Assembly (NCBI GenBank): GCA_944391055.1
Contig: CALXSF010000012.1
Coordinates: forward strand, 1 to 64,000
Direction of reading: 5' to 3'
Source of the DNA: an uncultured Kiritimatiellota bacterium
GTDB taxonomy: Bacteria > Verrucomicrobiota > Kiritimatiellia > RFP12 > DVOR01
Length of the DNA stretch: 64,000 nt
Positions 57,377-64,000 of the stretch are shown one piece after another (position 1 is the first letter of the stretch; each line of letters opens with the position of its first letter). Position numbers and translations under genes: made by a program. The notes beneath the pieces were generated by a model. It worked only from the letters and a program-made list of their open reading frames with translations, was not told the DNA's origin and did no database searches.

Positions 57377-58837
57377 ATGCAACTCTCGAGAAGACACTTC
57401 CTCCAGGCCGCGCTCGCGGCCGGGGCGTTCCCGTTGTTGGCGAAGGGGACGGGCGGCGCCAACCGCAAGATCAACATCGGCGTGATCGGCTATGGGCGCA
57501 TCGCGCACACGATGGACGTGCCCGGCGTGCAGCGGTTCACCGACCGCTGCGTCATCACGACCGTCTGCGACTGCGACGCCCGCCGCGCGGCCTATGGCAA
57601 GAAGGTCATCGAGGAGCGGTACGCTAAGCAGGGCATCCGGCAGACGGTGAGGGCCTACGGCGATTATCGCGATTTGCTGGCGGATGGCGCGATCGACGCG
57701 GTGCTGATCTGCCTCCCCGACCATCAGCACGCGCTCGTCGCGGCGGACAGCCTGCTGGCCGGCAAGCACATCTTTTTGCAGAAGCCGTTCGCGCAGACCA
57801 TCCAGGAGGGGCGCGTCATCGCCAACCTCGCGACGCTGAAGCGGCGCGTCGTCCAGGTCGGCGCGTGGCAGCGTTCGCTCCCGCAGTTCCGCAGGGTGGT
57901 GCAGCTGGTGCGCAACGGCCGCATCGGGCGGATCGCGCGCGTCGAGGTGGGCCTTGGGTGCGACAAGGCGGGCGGCTGCCGCACGCCGGAGCCGGTGCCC
58001 CCGACCTTCGATTATGACGTCTGGTGCGGCCCGACGGACCCGACGGCGCCGTATAACTGGACGCGCTGCCACAACCAGGACCTCCGGCGCATCGGGGACC
58101 GCCCGGGGTGGATCCAACTGGCGCCTTATGGCTGGGGCATGATCACGAATTGGGGCGCGCACCATCTCGACATCGCCGCGTGGGGGCTCAACCGCAACCC
58201 CACCTCCGTCTCGGGAACCTGCGCGTGGATGGATCTCTCGGGCACGAGGCTCTGGAACGTCCACACGACGTATGACCTGCACTACGACTGCGGCGGCACG
58301 GACGTCCACGTCTGCGACAAGTTCCAGATGGGCGTGAAGTTCGTCGGCGAGAAGGGCGATTGGCTGTGGTGCACGCGGGGCGCGGTGAAGGTGACGCCGA
58401 GCGACCCGGACCCGAAGGAGGCGCCGGGGCGGCTGGGGGCGCTCGCGGCCTCGAGGAACGCGCTCCTCGCCGACCTGCCCCCGGACGCGATCGCCGACGA
58501 CGCCTTGGCGCACGGCGGCGAGCGCTTCCGCTCGACCTCCGACCATTTCCTCAACTGGCTTGAGGCGATCGCGCGGGAGGACCCGCAGTACACGGTCTGC
58601 GACGCGGAGGGCGCCCATCGCTCGACCTCCTTCTGCCTCCTCGGCCGCATGTGCATGGAGCGCGGCCGCGGCAAGGAGGGCGGCGCGACGCTGGCTTGGG
58701 ACCCCGCGCGGGAGGTCACGGGCGACGCCGAGGCGGACAAGCTCCTCGCCCCGCTCGCGCGCGGCGATTATGACCTGCGCCGTTCCCTCGCCGGCACGGC
58801 GTATGCCTACGAGAAGATGATCAAGCCCATTCGCTGA
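57377..58837 (+). CDS. Tat-exported Gfo/Idh/MocA oxidoreductase
   Basis: 486 residues. The N-terminus LSRRHFLQAALAAGAFPLLA is a twin-arginine signal, so it is exported folded with its cofactor. The Rossmann start is KINIGVIGYGRIAH; the family's E-K-P motif reads LQKPFAQ, keeping the catalytic Lys-Pro but losing Glu. NWGAHHLDIAAWGL carries the conserved substrate His residues. Such enzymes oxidise sugars, often at C3, with tightly held NAD(P). It begins a three-gene cassette. Confidence 0.9.
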   Translation: MQLSRRHFLQAALAAGAFPLLAKGTGGANRKINIGVIGYGRIAHTMDVPGVQRFTDRCVITTVCDCDARRAAYGKKVIEERYAKQGIRQTVRAYGDYRDLLADGAIDAVLICLPDHQHALVAADSLLAGKHIFLQKPFAQTIQEGRVIANLATLKRRVVQVGAWQRSLPQFRRVVQLVRNGRIGRIARVEVGLGCDKAGGCRTPEPVPPTFDYDVWCGPTDPTAPYNWTRCHNQDLRRIGDRPGWIQLAPYGWGMITNWGAHHLDIAAWGLNRNPTSVSGTCAWMDLSGTRLWNVHTTYDLHYDCGGTDVHVCDKFQMGVKFVGEKGDWLWCTRGAVKVTPSDPDPKEAPGRLGALAASRNALLADLPPDAIADDALAHGGERFRSTSDHFLNWLEAIAREDPQYTVCDAEGAHRSTSFCLLGRMCMERGRGKEGGATLAWDPAREVTGDAEADKLLAPLARGDYDLRRSLAGTAYAYEKMIKPIR

Positions 58838-58851
58838 GAGGAGGCCCGGAC

Positions 58852-60444
58852 ATGGATATGAAGAAGCTCATCGTCATGGGGTGTGCGCTGGCGGCGGCGG
58901 TCGCGCTGGCGGAGGTGCCGTACAAGCTCGGCGTGGCCGGCTACACGTTCCGCAAGAAGACGCTCGACGAGTCGCTGGAGATCATGCGGAGGGCGGACGT
59001 CCATTACCTTTGTGTGAAGGACTTCCACCTGCGGTACGACGCGGACGACGCGGCCATCCGGGCGTTCAAGGAGAAGTGCGCGGAATACGGCGTCGTTCCC
59101 TACGCCCTCGGCCCGCTCTACACGGGGAAGGTCTCCGAGCTGCGCCCCTACTTCGAGTTCGCCAAGCGCCTGGGCGTGAAGGTGGTGGTGGGCGTGCCGT
59201 TCGACCCGCCGGCGGGGAAGGGCAAGCACCGCACCTCCTCGCGCAGGCAGCTTGAGGAGATCGACAGGCTCGTGAAGGAGTTCGACATCCGCTACGCGAT
59301 CCACAACCACGGCCCCTCGATGCCGGAGCTGTTCCCGGACGCGGCGCACGGCTGGGCGCTCATCAAGGACCTTGACCCGCGCGTGGGCTTCTGCCTGGAC
59401 GTGGGCTGGGAGTACGCGAACGGCGCCGACCCGGTCGCGACGATCCGCAAGCATGGCGACCGCATCCACGACGTCCACATCAAGAACTTCGAGAAGGGCA
59501 AGCCCAACGGCCACGCGACCCCGCTGCCGCGCGGCAAGATCGACTACGTCGCCGTCTTCTCCGCGCTCGCCGAGGTGGGGTACACGGGCGTCTGCTCGCT
59601 GGAGTACGAGCGCGACTTCTCGGACAACCTCGCGCCCATCGCCGAGTCGATCGGCTACGCCCGCGGCGTGACGGACGCGCTCCGCGTCCCGGCGCGGATG
59701 CGGCCCGTCCCCGCCGGCGCCAACACGCTGACCGAGCAGGAGCGGGCCGAGGGCTACGAATTGCTCTTCGACGGCAAGACGCTGCCGGCGGACAAGTGGG
59801 TCGGCGTCAAGGACGAGTGGAAGCTCGAGGCCTTCCCCGCCCGCGGCTGGTTCGTGCAGGACGGCTGCCTCACCATGCGCCCGACGAGCGGCATCGCCGA
59901 CGGCAAGTGGTTCCCCCTGCCGCCGGAGGACGCGCGCCTGGGCGGCGGCGGCGACATCGCCACGCGGAAGCTTTACCGCGACTTCGTCTTCAAGTTCGAC
60001 TTCCGCCTGACGGAGGCCGCCAACTCCGGCGTCAAGTATTTCTACAACCCGGGCTGGCACAAGAACTCCTGCGAGGAGTATCAGATCCTCGACCCCGGGC
60101 ACCCCGACGCGGCGAAGGGCAGGGACGGCAACCGCCGCATCGCCGCGCTTTACGACATCTTCCCGGCGCCCGGCGCGGACGCGGCCGCCAAGCCGCTCGG
60201 GCAGTGGAACAGCGGCATGATCGTCGCGAAGGGCAACCACGTCGAGCACTGGCTCAACGGCGTGAAGGTGCTGGAGTACGAGCGCGGCTCCAAGGCGTTC
60301 CGCGACGGCGTCGCCGCGTCGAAGTACCGCGCGTGGCAGGACGCCGGGCGCCTCTGGGGCGAGGCCGAGTCCGGGCGGCTGCTCCTCCAGGACCACGGCG
60401 ACTCGACCGTCTCCTTCTGCAACCTCAAGGTCAAGGAGCTGTGA
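58852..60444 (+). CDS. Exported sugar-isomerase-like TIM barrel fused to DUF1080
   Basis: 530 residues. A Sec signal (MDMKKLIVMGCALAAAVALA) is followed by a xylose-isomerase-type/AP-endonuclease-2 barrel (about 25-275) with the metal-ligand region IHNHGPS, CLDVGW, DVHIKNF and SLEYERD. Residues about 290-530 are DUF1080, a concanavalin-like fold of 3-keto-disaccharide hydrolases (FDGKTLPADKWVGV, AANSGVKYFY, QWNSGMIVAKGNHVEHWLNG). It may isomerise or cleave 3-keto-sugars made by the neighbouring oxidoreductases, in the periplasm. GAGAGGAGG precedes the ATG. Confidence 0.88.
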   Translation: MDMKKLIVMGCALAAAVALAEVPYKLGVAGYTFRKKTLDESLEIMRRADVHYLCVKDFHLRYDADDAAIRAFKEKCAEYGVVPYALGPLYTGKVSELRPYFEFAKRLGVKVVVGVPFDPPAGKGKHRTSSRRQLEEIDRLVKEFDIRYAIHNHGPSMPELFPDAAHGWALIKDLDPRVGFCLDVGWEYANGADPVATIRKHGDRIHDVHIKNFEKGKPNGHATPLPRGKIDYVAVFSALAEVGYTGVCSLEYERDFSDNLAPIAESIGYARGVTDALRVPARMRPVPAGANTLTEQERAEGYELLFDGKTLPADKWVGVKDEWKLEAFPARGWFVQDGCLTMRPTSGIADGKWFPLPPEDARLGGGGDIATRKLYRDFVFKFDFRLTEAANSGVKYFYNPGWHKNSCEEYQILDPGHPDAAKGRDGNRRIAALYDIFPAPGADAAAKPLGQWNSGMIVAKGNHVEHWLNGVKVLEYERGSKAFRDGVAASKYRAWQDAGRLWGEAESGRLLLQDHGDSTVSFCNLKVKEL

Positions 60445-60446
60445 GG

Positions 60447-61832
60447 ATGAACCGGCGCTCATTCCTGAAGTCGATGCTCGCGGCGGGCGCCGCGCCGCTG
60501 CTGCCCGGGTGCTTCTCGCACAAGGGCTATGTTGCCAACGGCAAGGTGCGCCTGGCGTTCGTCGGCGTCGGCCAGCAGGGCTGGTACGACATCCAGCAGT
60601 TCGGGCGCTTCCCGCAGTTCTTCGAGTGCGTGGCGCTGTGCGACACCGACATGGGGGCCCCGCACACCCTCAACGCCCTGCGGAAGTATCCGGACGTGCC
60701 GCGCTTCCAGGACTTCAGGCGGATGTTCGACCGGCTGGACGGCAAGATTGACGCCTGCCTCATCGCGGTGCCGGACCACACCCACTTCCCGATCGCGATG
60801 GACGCGATGCGCCGCGGCATCGCCGTCTATGTGGAGAAGCCGCTCGCGCACACCTATGAGGAGTGCGAGCTGCTCATGAGGGCCGCCGACAAGTATGGCG
60901 TCGTCACGCAGATGGGCAACCAGGGGCACTCCACCGTCAAGTACCACCAATTCAAGGCCTATGTCGAGACGGGGCTCGTCCACGACGTCGACAAGGTCGT
61001 CGCGCACATGAACTTCTCGCGCCGCTGGCACAAGTGGGGCGGCAAACTCACCGCCTTCCCCAAGGCGGAGAAGATCCCGGCGACGCTCGACTGGGACACT
61101 TGGCTCGGCGCCGCCGCGTTCCATGACTACAGCAAGGACTACGTCGGCGGCGAGTGGCGCGCCTGGTATGACTTCGGCAACGGCTGCATGGGCGATTGGG
61201 GCGCGCACCTCATCGACTGCGTCCACGAGTTCCTCCTCAAGGGTGACCTGCCCGACACCGTCGAGGTCCTCGGGCAGACCGGCTTCAACCGCTTCGTCTA
61301 CCCGATGAGCTCCACGCTCCGCTTCCGCTTCGCGGCCAACCGTCTGCACGATGACTTCGTGCTCGACTGGTACGAGGGGGCGGACAACCTGCCGCCGCTG
61401 CCGGCGGGGTTCGTCTACGCGACGCCCGACGGCATCCCGAAGAACTCGGCGAACGACGGACAAGGGAAGGTCCGCCTCTACCCCGGCAAGGAGATGTACC
61501 AGCGCGACGGCACGATCTGGCAATCCCTCTCGCACAAGCACCCGCTCCACGTCGTGGGGGACTACCACCGCAAGCTGCCGGACTATCCCGCCGAGTTCTG
61601 CACCCACTACGAGGGCTTCCTCCGCGCCGTCCGCGGCGAGATGGAGACGCTCTCGCCGTTCAGGGTCGCCGCGCCCCTGTCGCAGCTCTTCACGCTCGCG
61701 TGCGTCGCGCAGCGCACCGGGCGCGGCTTCGCCTTCGACAAGGCGACGGGGACGATCCCCGGCGACGCCGAGGCGAACGCGCTCCTGCGCCAGCCGCCAC
61801 GCAAGGGCTGGGAGGCGTTCTACAAGGTGTGA
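60447..61832 (+). CDS. Tat-exported Gfo/Idh/MocA lipoprotein-like oxidoreductase
   Basis: 461 residues. The Tat signal NRRSFLKSMLAAG leads to LLPGC, so it may be anchored by lipid at the Cys. Rossmann motif LAFVGVGQQGWYD, canonical EKP (YVEKPLAHT), and GCMGDWGAHLIDCVHEFLL define the fold. It differs from the first oxidoreductase by keeping the Glu of EKP. It begins 2 nt after the DUF1080 gene stop, with AGGA overlapping it, so all three are translated together. Probably the second redox step of the pathway. Confidence 0.9.
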   Translation: MNRRSFLKSMLAAGAAPLLPGCFSHKGYVANGKVRLAFVGVGQQGWYDIQQFGRFPQFFECVALCDTDMGAPHTLNALRKYPDVPRFQDFRRMFDRLDGKIDACLIAVPDHTHFPIAMDAMRRGIAVYVEKPLAHTYEECELLMRAADKYGVVTQMGNQGHSTVKYHQFKAYVETGLVHDVDKVVAHMNFSRRWHKWGGKLTAFPKAEKIPATLDWDTWLGAAAFHDYSKDYVGGEWRAWYDFGNGCMGDWGAHLIDCVHEFLLKGDLPDTVEVLGQTGFNRFVYPMSSTLRFRFAANRLHDDFVLDWYEGADNLPPLPAGFVYATPDGIPKNSANDGQGKVRLYPGKEMYQRDGTIWQSLSHKHPLHVVGDYHRKLPDYPAEFCTHYEGFLRAVRGEMETLSPFRVAAPLSQLFTLACVAQRTGRGFAFDKATGTIPGDAEANALLRQPPRKGWEAFYKV

Positions 61833-61848
61833 GGGGGCGGCCCGGCCC

Positions 61849-61960
61849 TCAGCCGAGGATGCGGCGGAGGGCCGGGTGGAGGCGCTCGAGCGCGGAGACC
61901 AGGGCCCAGGAGACGGCCAGGCCGATGACCGCGGAGCACGGCACCAGCGCGGGGATGGGC
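61849..61960 (-). pseudogene. Possible remnant of a membrane protein C-terminus
   Basis: Read on the minus strand, about 35 codons give one hydrophobic helix followed by LERLHPALRRILG and a stop, like the last helix of acyltransferase-3 or other polytopic proteins. No start codon with a ribosome site and no upstream domain exist, so it looks like a decayed end. It could also be chance in GC-rich sequence. Confidence 0.25.
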
Positions 61961-62038
61961 GGCGGCGGGGCCTGCGTCGCGCTGTACGCGCCCCCTCCCC
62001 GCCCGCGGGATTTTCGCGCCGGGCGCCCGCGCCGGGCG

Positions 62039-62044
62039 TATACT
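62039..62044 (+). promoter_or_regulatory. -10 of the SGNH hydrolase gene
   Basis: TATACT with GCGTATACT context, 22 nt before the GTG; no TG element. AAAGGAA lies in the leader. The interval 61961-62038 is GC-rich and holds nothing else I recognise. Confidence 0.4.
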
Positions 62045-62066
62045 GGGGGCAGAAAGGAACACCACC

Positions 62067-62810
62067 GTGAACAAACGCCTGCTCCCCGCCGTGGCCGCCC
62101 TCTGCGTTGGCCTCCTCCTCACCTCCGGCTGCCTTTGCGCGCAGGGCGCCCCGGAGCCCATCCCCGTCAGCGCCGCCACCACGCCAAGCGAACGCCTGGG
62201 CGCGGGCTGGTGGAAGGCCCGTCTGGAGATGCAGGAGGCAAAGGCCAAGACCCAGCACGACACCGTCTTCATCGGCGACTCCATCACCCACAACTGGGAC
62301 AACATCGCCCCGGATCTCCAGAAGCAATACTTCGGCGACGTCCTCAACCTCGGCATCAGCGGCGACAAGACCCAGGAGGTGCTCTGGCGCATCGCCCGCA
62401 TCGACTGGAAGGTCGTCGCACCCAAGCGCATCATGCTCATGATCGGCACCAACAACTCCGGCCACGGCGCCGGCGAGAAGCCCGAGAACACCTTCAACGG
62501 CATCAAGGCCATCGTCCGTTACCTCCGCGCCGCCTGCCCGGAGGCCAAGATCACGCTCCTCAAGATCTTCCCGCGCGGCGCCAACGGCCAAGACCCCAAG
62601 CGCAAACTGAACGACGCCGTCAACGCCCGCCTCCCCGAGCTCGCCGACGAGGAGCACGTCTTCCTGCGCGACGTCGGCCCCTTCTACCTGATGCCCGACG
62701 GCGACACCCTCAACAAGGCGCTCCTCCCCGACCTCCTCCACCCCAACAAGGAAGGCCACCGCCTCTGGGCCGCCGCCATCTCCCGCGACTTCCTGCGCGA
62801 CTACGAGTGA
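62067..62810 (+). CDS. Exported SGNH/GDSL hydrolase (PAF-acetylhydrolase-like)
   Basis: 247 residues, GTG start. A signal peptide ends LLTSGC (C22), a lipobox. Block I is VFIGDSITHNW with the catalytic Ser, block III IGTNNSGHGA, and the C-terminal DLLHPNKEGHRLW carries the Asp-x-x-His pair, so the triad is complete. It resembles PAF-acetylhydrolase IB beta/gamma. Likely deacetylates carbohydrate or lipid esters in the envelope. A separate -10 precedes it; linkage to the sugar cassette upstream is possible. Confidence 0.87.
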   Translation: MNKRLLPAVAALCVGLLLTSGCLCAQGAPEPIPVSAATTPSERLGAGWWKARLEMQEAKAKTQHDTVFIGDSITHNWDNIAPDLQKQYFGDVLNLGISGDKTQEVLWRIARIDWKVVAPKRIMLMIGTNNSGHGAGEKPENTFNGIKAIVRYLRAACPEAKITLLKIFPRGANGQDPKRKLNDAVNARLPELADEEHVFLRDVGPFYLMPDGDTLNKALLPDLLHPNKEGHRLWAAAISRDFLRDYE

Positions 62811-62823
62811 GCGCGCCGTTTTC

Positions 62824-62894
62824 GTTCGTCAAACAGGGGCCGGTTTGGTAGAATTGCGCCGTTTGTAACCGCAAGGAACCCCTGTTTGATGAAC
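62824..62894. repeat. 16-bp inverted repeat bracketing the queF promoter
   Basis: Left arm 62824-62839 (GTTCGTCAAACAGGGG) and right arm 62879-62894 (CCCCTGTTTGATGAAC) pair at 15 of 16 positions, the mismatch being a G.U in RNA. The ATG of queF lies in the right arm. The queF -10 lies between the arms. Confidence 0.85.
62846..62854 (+). promoter_or_regulatory. Extended -10 promoter of queF
   Basis: TG-G-TAGAAT; start near 62861 excludes the left arm of the inverted repeat, so promoter-made mRNA has a free start codon. Confidence 0.55.
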
Positions 62895-63737
62895 GCATCC
62901 CAACCCCCCGGAAGGAAAATCGCCAAGCCGCGCACGCAGCGCGCGCGCCGGGCCTTGGCGCCGAAACCCGAGCGTCAGACGCCCGCGGCCGGGCCCGCCC
63001 GTCAGGAGCCGCCGGCCGAGGCCGCCCCCGCCCCCGCGCCGCCCCCGCCCATGGCCGCCGGCGAGGCGGCCGTCCCGCCGCCCCCCGCGCCCGAGCCGCG
63101 CGCGCCCGCGCCCGTCCCTGACGCCCCCGCCCCCGCCGAGGGGCAGGCCGCCGCGCCGGACAGCGACCGCCGCGACGGCCGGGGCCGCCGCGAGGGGCAG
63201 GGCCGCCGCGAGGGCCGCCGCGACGAGCGCCCCCGCAACCCGCAGCCGGAGATGGGGCCGCCGACGCGCGGGCTGACGCTGCTGGGCGCGAAGACCACCG
63301 TCTACAGCGACCAGTACACGCCCGCCGTGCTGGAGGCGTTCGAGAACCGCCACCAGGAGAACGACTTCTTCGTGAAGTTCAACTGCCCGGAGTTCACCTC
63401 GCTGTGCCCCATCACGGGCCAGCCGGACTTCGCCACGCTGTACATCAGCTACGTCCCCGACCGCCGGATGGTGGAGAGCAAGAGCCTGAAGCTCTACCTC
63501 TTCGGCTTCCGCAACCACGGCGCCTTCCACGAGGACTGCGTGAACACCATCATGAAGGATCTGGTGCGCCTGCTGGCCCCGCGCTACATCGAGGTGTGGG
63601 GGAAGTTCCTGCCGCGCGGGGGGCTCTCCATCGACCCGTACGCCAACTACGGGCGGCCCTCGACGCGCTGGGAGGAGTTCGCGCGCCAGCGTCTGCTGAT
63701 GCACGACCTGGCCCCCGAGCGCGTGGACAACCGCTGA
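62889..63737 (+). CDS. queF: 7-cyano-7-deazaguanine reductase QueF with disordered N-terminal extension
   Basis: 282 residues. The catalytic part (about 125-282) is a short-type Que[21 protein letters not shown] with the thioimide Cys (C173) and Asp, then [17 protein letters not shown] with substrate residues. It reduces preQ0 to preQ1 in queuosine synthesis. The first 110-120 residues are Pro/Ala/Arg-rich, with an Arg-Gly-Arg-Glu tract ([17 protein letters not shown]), unlike normal 150-residue QueF. AAGGAA precedes the ATG; a TTG one codon upstream is an alternative. Confidence 0.93.
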   Translation: MNASQPPGRKIAKPRTQRARRALAPKPERQTPAAGPARQEPPAEAAPAPAPPPPMAAGEAAVPPPPAPEPRAPAPVPDAPAPAEGQAAAPDSDRRDGRGRREGQGRREGRRDERPRNPQPEMGPPTRGLTLLGAKTTVYSDQYTPAVLEAFENRHQENDFFVKFNCPEFTSLCPITGQPDFATLYISYVPDRRMVESKSLKLYLFGFRNHGAFHEDCVNTIMKDLVRLLAPRYIEVWGKFLPRGGLSIDPYANYGRPSTRWEEFARQRLLMHDLAPERVDNR

Positions 63738-63745
63738 GGCGCGCC

Positions 63746-64000
63746 ATGGAACCGATCCTCGTCGTCTTTTCCGGCGGGCAGGACAGCACGACCTGCCTGA
63801 TGAAGGCGCTCGCCGAGCGCGGGCCGGGGCTCGTGCACACCGTCACCTTCGCCTATGGCCAGCGGCACGCGCTGGAGGTGGAGCTGGCCGAGGCGATCGC
63901 CAAGGAGCAGGGCGTGGCCTCGCACAAGACCATCCGCGTGGATTGGTACCGCGACATCACGCGCAACGCCCTGATGGACAAGGGCACTCCCATCGCGTGG
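63746..64000 (+). CDS. queC: 7-cyano-7-deazaguanine synthase QueC (cut by window edge)
   Basis: The first 85 codons are present. ILVVFSGGQDSTTCL is the PP-loop of QueC (S-G-G-x-D-S), which uses ATP to turn 7-carboxy-7-deazaguanine into preQ0. HTVTFAYGQRHALEVELAEA matches the conserved QueC segment. It starts 8 nt after queF, so the two consecutive steps of queuosine synthesis form one operon. Zinc-binding Cys residues would lie beyond the edge. Confidence 0.92.
   Translation, partial: MEPILVVFSGGQDSTTCLMKALAERGPGLVHTVTFAYGQRHALEVELAEAIAKEQGVASHKTIRVDWYRDITRNALMDKGTPIAW

Noticed and set aside
62855..62888. preQ1 riboswitch in the queF leader
   Set aside because: The leader is only about 28 nt and lacks the preQ1-I stem, A-rich tail and pseudoknot pattern.

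Overview
The window is a GC-rich (visibly around 70%) chromosomal segment of a diderm bacterium. BamA, a Skp-type chaperone, SurA, a TolQ/ExbD pair and many exported lipoproteins show an outer membrane. Tat-exported Gfo/Idh/MocA oxidoreductases next to a DUF1080 protein, TRL-like lipoproteins, GTP-type PEP carboxykinase and a split dcw cluster fit the PVC group, perhaps a host-associated Kiritimatiellota/Verrucomicrobiota lineage. That placement is inference from gene content. I see no rRNA, tRNA, CRISPR array, transposase or phage structural gene.

Layout. 1-4.9 kb (+): end of an unknown gene, a terminator, then a dcw fragment mraZ-rsmH-ftsL-like-ftsI followed by a DedA protein. 4.8-10.0 kb (-): a tightly overlapping operon surA-rsmA-nudC-murF-flippase. 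10.2-16.9 kb (+): argC, parB, an M28 peptidase, two membrane proteins and a DUF2156-GNAT fusion. 17-24.3 kb (-): argS-tolQ-exbD-ftsK-rodZ and a YczE-like protein. 24.4-28.0 kb: a GNAT, a double-PepSY protein and feoA-feoB. 28.1-30.0 kb (-): an AT-richer pair, an ankyrin lipoprotein and a membrane protein. 30.3-37.1 kb (-): dnaB-bamA-ompH-hisI-double GT2. 37.2-40.7 kb (+): two small lipoproteins, then a DUF2157 / GDYXXLXY pair. 40.8-46.6 kb (-): pckG, mutS and pgk, each with its own promoter. 46.7-57.1 kb (-): an island of SNF2 helicase-hsdM-rhuM-hsdS-hsdR. 57.4-61.8 kb (+): an exported sugar-oxidation cassette. 62.1-64 kb (+): an SGNH hydrolase, then queF-queC, with queC cut by the window edge.

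How genes work together. Translational coupling is the rule: ATGA or near-ATGA overlaps join most genes in each operon. Promoters recognisable by eye share an extended -10 (TG-N-TAnnnT). At mutS, hsdM, the SNF2 gene and the 30.0-kb membrane-protein gene this -10 lies only 7-10 nt before the start codon, which predicts leaderless or nearly leaderless mRNAs. Cell-envelope building (division, peptidoglycan precursor, BAM pathway, TolQ/ExbD) is interleaved with housekeeping genes (argS, dnaB, rsmA). The least ordinary parts are the restriction island, whose hsdS carries three perfect 12-bp repeats and AT-rich recognition domains, the exported oxidoreductase/isomerase-DUF1080 cassette, the DUF2156-GNAT fusion, and a 16-bp hairpin that would bury the queF start only in read-through transcripts.
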